A stretch of 64,000 nt of DNA from Eudorina sp. 2006-703-Eu-15 (Eukaryota; Chlorophyta; Chlorophyceae; Chlamydomonadales; Volvocaceae), in NCBI GenBank assembly GCA_003117195.1, contig BDSI01000073.1:372001-436000 (forward strand), read 5' to 3'. Positions 35,392 to 46,022 of the stretch are shown one piece after another; within the stretch, counting starts at the first letter, position 1; each line of letters begins with the position of its first letter. The position numbers and the translations under genes are program-made. The notes beneath the pieces were generated by a model. That model made no database searches, was not told the DNA's origin, and worked only from the letters and a program-made list of their open reading frames with translations.

Positions 35392-38300
35392 CTCAGCCAT
35401 CCAAGTGCGTAACGTCTCTGCCAAGGCATATTGCCAGCTGGGGCATGCGGAAGGGCGTCCTCACGTACCTCCTCACTAGCCTGCTCACGTTGATCTCCAC
35501 GTCCACCGCATTCTGTTGCGCCGCGGCAAAGCCGGTGGGGATGGTGCTGGATCGGCTGATCGAGTCAGCGTGCATGGCGACTGCCTCGTTCCCTGTTACA
35601 CCACCGCTTTCGACCCGGTCATTCGTCGAGCGCAAGGGTAAGCGCAAGCGGGCTCGTTTGGGGCGCCGTCAGAAGAGTGTTAGCAGTCCCCCACCCGCTC
35701 GGCGGACCTGGTTCAGCCTTGCTTCCTTTGCGCTCGTCACTTGTTTGCTGTTCACACTCGCTGCGGGTGCTGGTGCCATGCACGGCGCCGTGCTTGACAG
35801 TGACCTTGCATCTATATCTTCCAATGTCGTGACTTCCGGGGGCATTCTCTTGCAACACGGGGGTGTTCGTCTGCCTGAGTACGGCGGTTTGGGATATGAT
35901 CCTTGGGCAGAGACAGATCCTAGGGACTATGCGCGATGGGAGACGCGGGGTCACGCCATGGCTATGGCCAGTGTGGGATCTTTCACCCCTGAGGGAAATT
36001 CGGCCGCCGCTGCCTATCAGCGCTACGTGAAGGACAGCGATGGGGGATGGATTTGGGGAAATAGTTCCTTGTTTGAGCCCAGTGCGTCACACGCACTGCG
36101 CGAGGCGGTTCGCATGCGCAAGGGCAAGGCTTTTGCGTATAGCATGGAGGAGCTGCCCGGTTACTCGGGTGAGCAGGGGCCGTTCACCTTAGATTTGGAC
36201 ACGGATCGCCCCATCGTTCAACCGCCGCGCCGGTACTCGCCGAAGGAAAAGGAGGTCATCATGCAGAAAACGGCGGAGCTGGTCAAGGCGGGCATAGTTC
36301 TTGAGCATACGGGTCCCACGGTGTGCGCTGTCAATCCGGTAATCGCCGCCAAGAAGGATCCTGACACGGGCCTGTGGACGGATCACCGCATGGCGCAAGA
36401 CTACCGACCGGTGAACAAGCATACCCGATCTGACAGGTATGGACTCCACCGCCCGGAGGACATTTTCCATCAGTGCGCTAAGGCGAAGGTTTTCTCTAAG
36501 TTGGACCTTAGGCAGGGCTTTCTGCAGATCCCTATTGCCAAGCAGGACCAGCCCAAAACTGCGTACTGGATGGGTAATAAGTTGATGATGTACGGCCGTA
36601 TGCCGTACGGGTTGAAAAATGCTTCTGCCAAGTTTCAACGGGTCATGGATTACGAGTTGGCTAAGGCCGGCTTAGACCACTGCGCCCGTGCGTACATTGA
36701 CGATGTTTTAATCTTCAGCAATTCCCCCGAGGAACATGTGCAGCATGTCGCCGCTGTCCTCGACGCCCTTCACTCATGTGGTCTTCGTGCGCACCCGGAT
36801 AAATCCATTTTCGGAGCTGATGCCATTGAGTATTTGGGTCACAACCTGAGCGCGGATGGAATCAGCCCTCACCACGCCAAGGTGTCCGCGATCCTGAACC
36901 TTCCCACTCCTCGCAATGTGTCCGAGCTTCGCGCTCACTTGGGTTTCATCAATTACTACCGGTGCTATATCCCCAACATGAGCCTGCTCACCACCGATCT
37001 CACGGTGCTTCTCAAGAAGGATCAGCCATGGGTATGGGGTCCCGCTCAGGATGCAGCTTTCACCGCGCTCAAGTCCGTATTCTCCAAGGAGGGGTTGATT
37101 CTTCGCCCTATCGACTACTCCAAGCCCCTCATCTTGCACACCGACTTCTCCAACAAGGGGTTGGGTGCCGTGCTGGGTCAGCTGGACGATCAGGGCAACG
37201 AATACATGTGTGCCTGCATCAGCAGATCACTCAATAAGCATGAGCGGAATTACAGCAGCTACAAAGGTGAGATGCTCGCGGCTGTGTGGGCAGTGAAAAT
37301 GTTTAGACATCACTTGTTGGGTGGTCCGAAGTTCAGCCTGGTCACTGATCATCAACCTCTCACGTACCTCATGAGTGCGGACGGGCTCACGGGCCAGTAC
37401 GCCCGGTTTGCTCTTGTACTGCAAGAATACGACTTTGAGGTTATCCATCGCCCGGGTCTCAAGCATCAAAATGCGGATGTGTTGTCGCGACATCCTGAGG
37501 AGACGACCGCTGATAATACCGGTGCTCGGTTGGATGAGGAGGATTTGGCCGGCGTTCGGCGTGTGTCTGCTGCCCTGTCGCATGCATCTCAGGAGTGCAC
37601 AGCAGTGCGCACCGCACTGTCTTCCCACGTGCCGCACGCTAAGTTTTCCGACGACTTTTGCTTTGTCCCTGACCAGTTTCTGTCGGGCCATCTGGGCCTT
37701 CCGTCTGATGTGATAGACATGCCTCCATCGAAGGAGTCTGACTTGGTCAGGGAGCGTCGTGACGCCGTTCATGCCTCGGCGGTCAAGTGGGTCCGCTCAG
37801 CTGCGCACGCCAATCCCGAGCTTTTCGCAAATACTTCACATCCTACGTCCCGCGCATTCTTTTCTCAAGCCTTGGGAAAGGGAGTCACTGTTTACGAGCC
37901 CTTGGGGGGCATGTGTGCTGGTCTGGAGGCCCTGCTTCGGTGCGGCGTCCGGGTGAACCGCTACATCTCGTCTGAACCAGATCCAGTTGCCGCTCAAATC
38001 GTGTCTGCGCGCTTGGATCGGTTGAGCGCTGAGTACCCCGCGCAGTTCGCCCCTGACTCCTACAAGCGTGTGTGGTTGGACCTTCCTCTTGATCCCCGCA
38101 AAGTAACGGAGGAGTCACTCATGGCCACTGGAGCTTGTGACGGCTCCCAGTGGGTGGTGTTTGCGAGCTGGTGCTGGCACGACGTAGGTAAGGAACCGGG
38201 CTCCCTTGCACCCGAGTCCTGCGTCGTGGATCATGTCGTTCGCATTATTCAGACTTTGCAGCGCGTCCAGCGGCGTTCGCCCGCTTATTTCCTTGTTTGT

Positions 38301-40676
38301 GAGCAGCCTCGTGAGTCCTGGAAGAACGCATGTGCTGCCCAGTCACGAGTCACGAGTGCGTTCGGTGAGCCCATCACGTTTGATGCAGTACAATTTGGCG
38401 CACTTGCGCATCGCGTATCCACGCATTGGACAAACCTCTCACCGCCAAAGCCGCTTGCCGCGGTGATCTCTGGGGTGCAGCCGCCCATCACGGCCGTGCT
38501 CCAGGATGTGCTCTCCCCAGGGCGCACTGTGCGTCTCGCGCAAGCGCCTGATCCCCCGGGCACGTACCCCCGGAACAAAGTGGGTGAGCCTTTGTGCGTG
38601 GCTCCCAGCCTAAGTCGTCCGGAGCTGCAGCACCAATATGATCTTGTGTTCGATCCCTGTGAGCCGGAATTGGGCAGTCTAACAGTCCTTGAGTGTGCCC
38701 GGGCCATGGGCTACCCTGATGACGCCACAGAGTCTCGCGAGGTAAGCGAGGCTCAGAAGCGCCGCATTCTGGGTCTTGCGCCCGACTTGGCCTCCACCGT
38801 TGGTGTGTTGTCTTTGTGCCGAGTTCTTTCCAACACGCCACTGCATGAGGTTGTTGCTGCGTGTGCTCTGAGTGACTCGTCCCCAGCTGTGCCTGAGCCG
38901 TCTCATGGCCTGGCCTATCCCCTGTTTCCCTGCGAGCCTGTTTCCCCTTGGCCCACGGTCTTCGCCGCGGCTGTCCAAGCGGAGCAGGAGGACTCTTCGG
39001 GGTCCCAGGGACGATGGCCGGATATCTGGGATGATGAAGCATCTATGCATTTCCTTCGTACGGGCACGCACGTGTCCAACCTGCCCCCGTCCGAGCAGAG
39101 GCGTGTCACGCGGAGGGTTCGTGCCTACCGCATGCAAGGGGGTGAGTTGTACCGCGTGTTCAACGATTCCAAAGCACGTCTGGTTCCCAAGCCTTCTGAT
39201 CGTGTGGAACTGATCAAACTCACGCACGAGGAGACTGGCCATTTTGGGGTGCGTCGTACTGTTGCGCTGCTGCTCACCCGTCACTGGTGGCATGGCGTCT
39301 ACCGAGACGTAGTCAACTTTGTCAAACACTGTGAGCATTGTGATCGTGTTAATACCTCGTTTTCAGCCCCGTCGCCTGACCTGCATCCATTGCCGGTACA
39401 GGGCTTGTTCTATCGCTGGGGCGTGGATCTTTGTGGCCCGTTCACTCGCACCAACTCGGGGAATGTCTACGTGATGATTTGCGTAGAGCATTTCTCTAAG
39501 TACGCAGTTTTTGTTCCGTTGCCTGATAAGGAGGCCGATCGCACGGCTTCCGCGTTCTTGCACCATATCCTAGGGCGCTACGGTGCCTGCGCCGAGGTCT
39601 GCACCGACCAGGGTAGTGAGTGGAAGGGTGCCTTTTCGTTGCTCTTGCTGAATTCGCTGATAGATCATCGTGAGACGTCACCCAACCACCCGCAGGCCAA
39701 TGGTTTGGCGGAAAGGGTGGTCCAGACCTGCAAAAGGGCGCTCCGTCGCATGGCGCGGCAGCGGGCTGAAGGCAGGGATTGGGATGAATTGTTACCGTAC
39801 GTCATGTTGGGTTATAACTGTTCCGTGCATCAGTCCACGGGGTTCAGCCCTTACCTCATCATGCATGGTGTAGAGCCCACCATTCCCCCTGCGATCAAAC
39901 CCCGATTCGCGGATAACATCTCCTTCGACAACCCTGAGCTAGCCGCCTCATCGCTTCTCTCACGAGGGGAGGCCATGCGGCAGCGCATCTCCATTGCTGG
40001 GGATAACCTGCTGATCGCGCAGCACAGGGACACCCTTCGGTATGCTGCTCTTCGTGGGGGTGGCTACCATCCAAAAATGCGCGAGTTCGAGGTTGGGGAC
40101 TATGTCTACTATCGCAATACTACTTCTCAGACGACGCTGGACCCCGCCGCCAGGCCCACTATCCTGCGGGTCATTGAGGTGCGGCCCACCGGTGTTTTGG
40201 TTCTTCAGGGTCAGAACGGGTTGACACTCAAATCTCACGTGAAGGATTGTGCTCCTTGCCACCTGCCCATTCGGGATGAGACTGTGGATCCACGTCTTGC
40301 TAAACCCTCTGCTTTGCTCCCTTGTGAAGTGTGCCGATCCCCGTCCGGTGACGAGTGGATGTTGCTCTGCGATGGCTGCGGGAAGGGCTGGCACACGTAC
40401 TGTCTCACTCCCCCGTTGCGTTGTATCCCCGAGGGTACCTGGGTGTGCCCCGAGTGCGTCGCTCAAGGTGTCACTCCCCAGCAGATTGATGCCAGGCCTC
40501 TTGCCAAGGTGCCTGTTCCCGATGCGTCCCCCAAGCCTGTGCCTGAGCCCCCCCTCGTACCTAAAGCATCTGCAGGGTGCCAGGGTGCTTCGCGCAGGGT
40601 CCGGGATGGGTGCGCAAGGTGCTGTGTCCGGCATTGCCACTTACGTAGGCCTTCAGGGCCGCACTCATTTGTTTAA
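35298..40676 (+). CDS. Element D Pol: TM segments, RT, RNase H, cytosine methyltransferase-like, integrase, PHD
   Basis: The frame is open from 35142 to 40676 (1844 codons); homology starts after the tandem duplication. Residue numbers count from 35142. Two hydrophobic segments lie near 112-130 (LTYLLTSLLTLISTSTAF) and 190-210 (LASFALVTCLLFTLAAG). RT follows at about 340-530 with YIDD at 36693-36704, then RNase H at 663-750 (ILHTDFSNKGLGAVLG, LVTDHQPLTYL). The methyltransferase-like domain spans about 915-1240. Motif I is VTVYEPLGGMCAGLEALL; the catalytic-loop region reads VVFASWCWHDVG instead of PCN/PCQ; then come FLVCEQP, FDAVQFGALAHRVSTHWTNL and LTVLECARAMGYPDD. Integrase begins with an HHCC site (1360-1405, CEHCDRVN); the core has GVDLCGPF, TDQGSEW and NGLAERVV (D, D, E). 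A PHD finger lies at 1727-1777 (CEVCRSPSGDEWMLLCDGCG, then WHTYCLTPPL and WVCPEC). Confidence 0.88.
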   Translation, partial: PANAASMPVEPMHFSTGDAAPPPAASPSPDGAQPSKCVTSLPRHIASWGMRKGVLTYLLTSLLTLISTSTAFCCAAAKPVGMVLDRLIESACMATASFPVTPPLSTRSFVERKGKRKRARLGRRQKSVSSPPPARRTWFSLASFALVTCLLFTLAAGAGAMHGAVLDSDLASISSNVVTSGGILLQHGGVRLPEYGGLGYDPWAETDPRDYARWETRGHAMAMASVGSFTPEGNSAAAAYQRYVKDSDGGWIWGNSSLFEPSASHALREAVRMRKGKAFAYSMEELPGYSGEQGPFTLDLDTDRPIVQPPRRYSPKEKEVIMQKTAELVKAGIVLEHTGPTVCAVNPVIAAKKDPDTGLWTDHRMAQDYRPVNKHTRSDRYGLHRPEDIFHQCAKAKVFSKLDLRQGFLQIPIAKQDQPKTAYWMGNKLMMYGRMPYGLKNASAKFQRVMDYELAKAGLDHCARAYIDDVLIFSNSPEEHVQHVAAVLDALHSCGLRAHPDKSIFGADAIEYLGHNLSADGISPHHAKVSAILNLPTPRNVSELRAHLGFINYYRCYIPNMSLLTTDLTVLLKKDQPWVWGPAQDAAFTALKSVFSKEGLILRPIDYSKPLILHTDFSNKGLGAVLGQLDDQGNEYMCACISRSLNKHERNYSSYKGEMLAAVWAVKMFRHHLLGGPKFSLVTDHQPLTYLMSADGLTGQYARFALVLQEYDFEVIHRPGLKHQNADVLSRHPEETTADNTGARLDEEDLAGVRRVSAALSHASQECTAVRTALSSHVPHAKFSDDFCFVPDQFLSGHLGLPSDVIDMPPSKESDLVRERRDAVHASAVKWVRSAAHANPELFANTSHPTSRAFFSQALGKGVTVYEPLGGMCAGLEALLRCGVRVNRYISSEPDPVAAQIVSARLDRLSAEYPAQFAPDSYKRVWLDLPLDPRKVTEESLMATGACDGSQWVVFASWCWHDVGKEPGSLAPESCVVDHVVRIIQTLQRVQRRSPAYFLVCEQPRESWKNACAAQSRVTSAFGEPITFDAVQFGALAHRVSTHWTNLSPPKPLAAVISGVQPPITAVLQDVLSPGRTVRLAQAPDPPGTYPRNKVGEPLCVAPSLSRPELQHQYDLVFDPCEPELGSLTVLECARAMGYPDDATESREVSEAQKRRILGLAPDLASTVGVLSLCRVLSNTPLHEVVAACALSDSSPAVPEPSHGLAYPLFPCEPVSPWPTVFAAAVQAEQEDSSGSQGRWPDIWDDEASMHFLRTGTHVSNLPPSEQRRVTRRVRAYRMQGGELYRVFNDSKARLVPKPSDRVELIKLTHEETGHFGVRRTVALLLTRHWWHGVYRDVVNFVKHCEHCDRVNTSFSAPSPDLHPLPVQGLFYRWGVDLCGPFTRTNSGNVYVMICVEHFSKYAVFVPLPDKEADRTASAFLHHILGRYGACAEVCTDQGSEWKGAFSLLLLNSLIDHRETSPNHPQANGLAERVVQTCKRALRRMARQRAEGRDWDELLPYVMLGYNCSVHQSTGFSPYLIMHGVEPTIPPAIKPRFADNISFDNPELAASSLLSRGEAMRQRISIAGDNLLIAQHRDTLRYAALRGGGYHPKMREFEVGDYVYYRNTTSQTTLDPAARPTILRVIEVRPTGVLVLQGQNGLTLKSHVKDCAPCHLPIRDETVDPRLAKPSALLPCEVCRSPSGDEWMLLCDGCGKGWHTYCLTPPLRCIPEGTWVCPECVAQGVTPQQIDARPLAKVPVPDASPKPVPEPPLVPKASAGCQGASRRVRDGCARCCVRHCHLRRPSGPHSFV

Positions 40677-40836
40677 CGTCGTGTATCAGAATGGCGCTAG
40701 CGAAATGGTCACGGTACGACAGCTGCGCACTATGCTTGCCCCCACTAGTCCACGCCCAACACGTGTTCTGCGCGCCTCAGCGGCGGTGACCTCCGTCCAG
40801 TCAGGGGACTGGAGCTTGGACTCTGGGGGGCGGTAG
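40560..40836 (+). CDS. Element D Pol C-terminal tail in frame 1
   Basis: Near 40.56 kb the coding signal moves from frame 3 to frame 1. GIATYVGLQGRTHLFNVVYQ followed by NGASEMVTVRQLRTML looks like a small beta-barrel (chromo, Tudor or SH3-like) reader next to the PHD finger. A stop follows at 40834-40836. A one-base indel in this copy would explain the frame change. Confidence 0.5.
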
Positions 40837-41420
40837 CCGCTGCACTCTCTATGGCCATGCCTGGGGAGCACTCCGCGTCCAAGGTTGCACTCATCTCCAA
40901 TGCGCTGTCCAGCAGTTTCACCGAGTCCAGCGTGCCCAGCGAGCATGTCGATGTGTTGAGGTCGGCGTTGGATCTGGGCATGGTGGGGGAGGTCGTTTGC
41001 CCTTGGGAGGTCTCACCGGCGGTGCGGTCGGTTTTGATGTCGCATGGTGTCCGCATCATGAAAGGTAAGTCTGCCGATCCTAAGGGGCCGTTGGTGCCGT
41101 CGTTTTATGAGTCAGTGCAGCGGCAGGTGTCCGCCGTCCAGTCTGTGTTCTTGTCTGCTTCCGGTCATGTGCTTGATCTGGCCTTGCCAGCGGCAGTCCG
41201 TTTCACGCAAAGTTTCGTGGTGGCGCGTGTCCCTGTGTCATATATCGCTACGGCGGATGAGTTGCGCATGCGCTGGTTGAAGTCGTTGCAGCGGCAGGGT
41301 CGTTTGCTTATGCTGCGCTGCCCCCTTGTTCCATCCGAGGAGGCGTTGTTCATGTGGGTGATCATTTTCGCGTCGCCGTTGGTCAAGCAGCTGATCGTGA
41401 AGGATAGCGGTTTGGTGGAA

Positions 41421-41807
41421 GTTTTCTGCAAAGACTCCATTACACCGCTAGAGCCCCACCGGGGCGATAATAAACAATGCAGGGCCGGAGAAGGGCGAGG
41501 ACGCACCGACGATGGACAATAACAAACGGCCAACACACAGCCGCAACAAAAAGTCCAACGCCAGCACAGCCCGTAGCGCTACGATGATCGCCGAAAAGTA
41601 CCAAACACTGACGCTTCTGCGTCCCAACAGGAGCCACCCGGCTCCAGAACCACAGACGCTCGTCTGTCGTATATTGCAGAAAACCCTGGTTTTCCTCACA
41701 AGCTCGGAAAACCTATACGTTTTCTGCAAAGACTCCATTACACCGCTAGAGCCCCACCGGGGCGATAATAAACAATGCAGGGCCGGAGAAGGGCGAGGAC
41801 GCACCGA
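41421..41807. repeat. Element E internal A-B-A repeat block
   Basis: A (GTTTTCTGCAAAGACTCC...), B, then A again. A and B overlap by 27 bp (GGCCGGAGAAGGGCGAGG...). Confidence 0.92.
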
Positions 41808-41833
41808 ACCTTCAATTATTACGGGGGGAGCCG

Positions 41834-43244
41834 TCAGTACTCCAACACCCCGGTAACGCCCCTCCGCGCCTCCTGCGAATCCTTCAGGTACGGCAGCATC
41901 GCCTCCCGTGAGCGCCAGCCCCCATGTGCCTGAAACAGGCGCTCGTCCACTCCCCGCGCCGCCACCGCCGACACCCCCCCCGAGCGCAGACTGTGCAGCC
42001 CAAAGCGCGCCTGGGCCACATCCTTGGGGACCCCTTGAACCTTGGCCACGTACGACAGGACCACCCCGCGCATTTTGCCGTACGCGACGGGCCGCGGCAG
42101 GAACACGGACGGCGCCCCGCGGTTTCGCGCCTTGTGCCCATCCCAGTCCCGGAAGAGTGGGTCTTCCGGTGCCCACGCGGCCGACGCCAAATAGCGCCGC
42201 AGTAGCGCCACCGGGCACACCTCCGAGGTACCCGCTCTGATGACCACCACGTTCCCCTCCCGCCCGGAACTGGTCGTTTTTGCGCTGACTCAGAAACAGC
42301 TCTACCTGGTCTGGCCCCAAGCGCGTGTCCCGCACCAGGAGGCGCTGCGCGTCATCATACCGCAGGAACCCCGCAAAGCACACCATCACATACGCCGCAA
42401 TCATGATCTCGTGCGTGCGCGGCGTGCCCTCCAACAGCATGCGTGCGATCGCCGTCACTTCCTCCAACGTTAGGGGCTCCTTCCGGTTCCGCACCAGTAA
42501 CCCGAGCTGCCGCTTGGCCGCCGCCCGCACGTTCTTACAGAGGACGTGCTTCGTAGGCGGCACCGTGACGCCCGCCAGTTCGTGGTGCGTGAAAATGGCG
42601 GCGCTGGCAGTTTTGACCACCGCGTATGACGCGGCCGACTGCGCCACCAACGTCAGGAACATGGCCACCGCTGCTGGATGCGCGGGCAGGGCCGTGTACT
42701 GCCCCTCCGCGCAAAACTTGCAGAACGCCGCCCACGAGCCGTGGTACTGCGCCAGTGAGGACTGCGCGCGAGAGCCCAGCATCATCCGCTGTGTCGCTTT
42801 CCACAGCCCCGCGTGCGCGGGTGGACTGGCAACTGCGTGCCCCGTCCGCAGGGGCCGGCGTGCGACTCTGTGGTCGGGGTCGGGAGGGGTTGTTTCAGGA
42901 CAACGTCGGGCCCGGCAGGGTCCGGCGGCGTGCCCATTCGCCCCGGAACGAGACCCGTAGGGCCATGACCCTCCACCTCGGCGCACCCGCTGCTTCCCGG
43001 TTCCCAGACGCCGGGCCCGACCGAAACAATTCCGCTGCCCCGGCAGGGCCACCGCGCCCACTACCGCTGGGGACCACCGGCCCTCGGCGGGGCACAACAA
43101 CGGCCACCATACCGCCGACGGCCACACCGGGATAATCACCGTGGCTACCGCCCTCTGCTCCTCCAGGAAACGCCATAACCGGCCTATCAACGCGAATGGG
43201 GGGTTACACCAGTTGTTCTCCCCGCCCACTGCTGCGCGAAGCAA
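41834..43244 (-). pseudogene. Element E Dam-like methyltransferase and tyrosine recombinase, one frameshift
   Basis: The frame opens at 43244, overlapping the RT frame by about 58 nt. First comes NNWCNPPFALIGRLWRFLEE with the NPPF box of the Dam-like domain found in DIRS-type elements, then a basic low-complexity linker. The recombinase follows: SRAQSSLAQYHGSWAAFCKF, VCFAGFLRYDDAQRLLV (first catalytic Arg), then after a frame change at about 42.26 kb SEVCPVALLRRYLASAAW, GLHSLRSGG (H-x-x-R), QAHGGW and AMLPYLKD (nucleophilic Tyr). All catalytic positions are present. The frame change sits in a G-rich run, so a single indel, possibly a sequencing error, separates the halves. The enzyme would insert a circular DNA copy without target duplication. 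Confidence 0.85.
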
Positions 43245-44983
43245 TCCACCGCCTCTGCCCCCGGGCAGTGAAACAGCGAATTGAAGCGCCGCAGCTGTGT
43301 GTTACGGTCCGACGCGAAACGATCCACGGTGTGCGGACCCCAACGGGTGTCCAGCTGCCGGAACAACTCCGGCAGCAGCTGCCAGTCGCAGCTCTCCCGG
43401 ATCTTGCTGAAGAAATCCGCCACCTCGTTCTGCTCCCTTGGAATCCACGCGACCGACAGTTGCACCCGGGCGGCTTTGCACCACCAGAACACTTTTAGCG
43501 CGATCGCCTGCAAGTGGGCCCCCTTGCTCCCCTTCGTCGCGATGGATCGCGCGTTGGTACTGTCCGTCAGGACGTGCACCCTCTTGCCCCGAAGCCGACC
43601 CTCCAGGGCTTGCAGCGTGTACAGCAACGCAAGCATCTCCCGCATGGCGGACGATTCCTTCCTCTCCTCCGGGGACAGGTAACCGTGGGCCACCGCCTGA
43701 CCCGCCATGACCCCCGCCCAAGCGAAGTCGCTGGCGTCCGTCCGGACCTCGACTGCTGCCGTGCCGGCCAGCCTCACTATTGGGGCTGCCAGGGCTTCCC
43801 GTGGCAGCCCCTCCCAGAAGCACAACTCCTCCCTCACTCCCTCCGTGACTATCACGTCACCGTTCCAGCCCTCTTTTTCCCTTAGAGAGGCTTCACATGC
43901 CCGGGTGAACAGGCGAGCGAGCGCCCCCATCACCAGCTGCATGCTGACCGCGTGGCCAATTACCCTGGCCATTGCCCGCGCGGGCACGGACTCCCTGCCC
44001 TTAACGGCCTGCACAGCCTCCTGGAACGCCTCCCACCGGTCTTCCGGGATGGTGAAGGTCATCGTCACCGAGTTAATCACGAACCCAAGACAGCGAATCT
44101 CGGTGACTGGAACTAGCTGACTTTTGCTGAGGTTCACCCCGAGTCCCGCATTGCAGAACTCCTCCAGGAGGGCCTCCCGCTGCTGCACCGCGCCTGCTTG
44201 GTCCCCCCCAAGCAAAAACAAGAAGTCGTCCAGGTAGTTCAAGACCCGGAAACCCTTGTGCCGCAAATACGCGCAGAACTCCCGCCTCAGCTTCGAGAAG
44301 CCCCAAGGTGCTGATTTCAAACCGAACGGCAACACCGTGAAGACGTAGTACTTCCCTCGCCACTCAAAACCCAAATACTCATGCGCCGCATCGTTCATCC
44401 GAAGCTGCCAGTACGAGTTGGTCAGGTCGATGCCAACCATGAGGTCCCCCGGTCGCATCAGGGCCTCCAGATCTGCCAAACGTTCGTACTTAAACTTTGG
44501 GCAGTGCAAGGACTTATTCACATGCCGGCCGTCCAACAGGACCCTAAACTTTCCCAGCTGCTTCTTGGGGATGACGTTGAGCGGCAACACGCACTTAGGG
44601 GGTAACGGCCCCTCCCACTCCCGGGCTGCCCCTGCTGCCAGAAACTCTGCCAGAGTCGCATCCATGTACTCTGCGTGCTCCTTCGACCCTGGGTGGTTTG
44701 GCTGTTGTCGCCGTGGGGCGGGGTTCTTCGCATCCTCCCAAACCAGGGGGAAGCCGTTCTTCACCCACCGCCTTGTCCACTTGCTGGCACAGATATTCTT
44801 GAGCCAGAACTCCTTACGGGCGTTGATCTGCCCAGACGCTGCCGCGTCGGCCCCCTCGCTTTCGCGTGCATCATTTCCTTCCTCCCACAGGTCATCTGCG
44901 GTTACAAGATCGGAAGGCAACCGACACCACGGGCCTTCAGACGTTCCACGTCTCACAGACAAGTGCTGTCGCACTGTCCTCAC
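43187..44983 (-). CDS. Element E reverse transcriptase / RNase H
   Basis: 598-codon frame. The RT domain has CVLPLNVIPKKQLGKFRVLL, DLMVGIDLTNSYWQLRM, VLPFGLKSAPWGFSKL and the catalytic VLNYLDDFLFLLGG at about 44.23 kb. RNase H follows (VEVRTDASDFAWAGVMAGQA, SSAMREMLALLYTLQAL, VLTDSTNARSIATKG, WIPREQNEVADFFSKI). This is the compact DIRS-type RT/RH. Its C-terminal end (VDRFASDRNTQLRRFNS) is the beginning of the Dam-like domain, which continues in another frame at 43217. The true start codon is not certain. Confidence 0.9.
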   Translation of the reverse strand: MRTVRQHLSVRRGTSEGPWCRLPSDLVTADDLWEEGNDARESEGADAAASGQINARKEFWLKNICASKWTRRWVKNGFPLVWEDAKNPAPRRQQPNHPGSKEHAEYMDATLAEFLAAGAAREWEGPLPPKCVLPLNVIPKKQLGKFRVLLDGRHVNKSLHCPKFKYERLADLEALMRPGDLMVGIDLTNSYWQLRMNDAAHEYLGFEWRGKYYVFTVLPFGLKSAPWGFSKLRREFCAYLRHKGFRVLNYLDDFLFLLGGDQAGAVQQREALLEEFCNAGLGVNLSKSQLVPVTEIRCLGFVINSVTMTFTIPEDRWEAFQEAVQAVKGRESVPARAMARVIGHAVSMQLVMGALARLFTRACEASLREKEGWNGDVIVTEGVREELCFWEGLPREALAAPIVRLAGTAAVEVRTDASDFAWAGVMAGQAVAHGYLSPEERKESSAMREMLALLYTLQALEGRLRGKRVHVLTDSTNARSIATKGSKGAHLQAIALKVFWWCKAARVQLSVAWIPREQNEVADFFSKIRESCDWQLLPELFRQLDTRWGPHTVDRFASDRNTQLRRFNSLFHCPGAEAVDCFAQQWAGRTTGVTPHSR

Positions 44984-45198
44984 TGCCTCTGTGGGCCAAA
45001 GCCTCTTTGGGCCAACGGTAGGCTGCAGCCTGACCGGTCACTGGGCTTCCTGCCCTTGTCCACGGTTTCCGAACGTCCGTTCGCTACGGTTCTCCGCCGT
45101 GAGATCCTGACGGCTGCTGCCGTGATCCCGGCGACCGCACCACGCACCCACCGCCTGAGCATGCTGCGGTGACCCCCCGTACGTCCACCTTCCCTCCA

Positions 45199-46022
45199 TT
45201 ACTTCTTATTGGGGCACTCCTTCGAGAAGTGCCCCGCGACGCCGCACGAATAACAGTAACGCGGAGGCGGAGCCTGCGGCGCGGCCGCTTGCTGCACCCG
45301 CCGGATCCCCACACCCACGCCCTGCGACTGCTGCGCGCCCCCAAAGCTTCCTGACGAAGATCCTCCCGTTCCCCAGACTTAAACTTGGCCTTGCCCTTGC
45401 CCTTGCTGGACTTCGCGGTCAATTCAGCCGCCTTGATAGCCGCTTTCAGCTTCTTCTGCTCCTCCTCGGTTTGCGCGTACGCAGCCCCTTGGAGCCCCTT
45501 GACCACCTCCCAGCCGTGGTTATAGGCTACCACTAGGTCCTTAGCCGCTCCCACGAAGGCCTTCTCACCCTCGGCAATGGCCTCCTCCACCTTCTTCATT
45601 TTGGTGGGGCGCTCCTGCGCCGCAGCCTCCTTCAAGTCCGCTACGGCGTCCTTGACATCTTGCAGCGAGTTCCATAGGTCGACCAGCTTGTCGCGCTGGC
45701 CCAACAGGGATTTGTTGGTCTTCCCCTCACTGACACCGAAGTCGCACTTGTAAAAGGGAAGCTCCTCCCGGTGGCGTTTTGGCGGGATTTCCGGCGATGC
45801 GCGCTGCCGTTGGAGCTGGTTGGCCTCGGCTAGCTTCTGTTCCGCTGCCAAAAAAGCATTGTATGCTTTCTCCTCCACCTCCTCAAGGATCGCACCCGGG
45901 TCCTCCTTCAGTTTCTCCATAACTGCCTTCACTGCTGCATTCTGTGCCAGCGAGGTCAATCGCTTCTGACGATTCGAAATAATGTCGTCAATTGACTGAG
46001 CTCGGTCCTCGTTTTCCGCCAT
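45199..46022 (-). pseudogene. Element E Gag, one frameshift
   Basis: Likely start MAENEDRAQSIDDIISNRQ at 46022, just inside the B repeat. A helical, Lys/Glu-rich body follows (DKLVDLWNSLQDVKDAVADL). Near 45.37 kb the frame changes, and in the new frame a zinc knuckle CYSCGVAGHFSKECPNK (C-x2-C-x4-H-x4-C) ends the protein at 45199. This is a nucleic-acid-binding structural protein for the PAT-like element. Confidence 0.75.
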
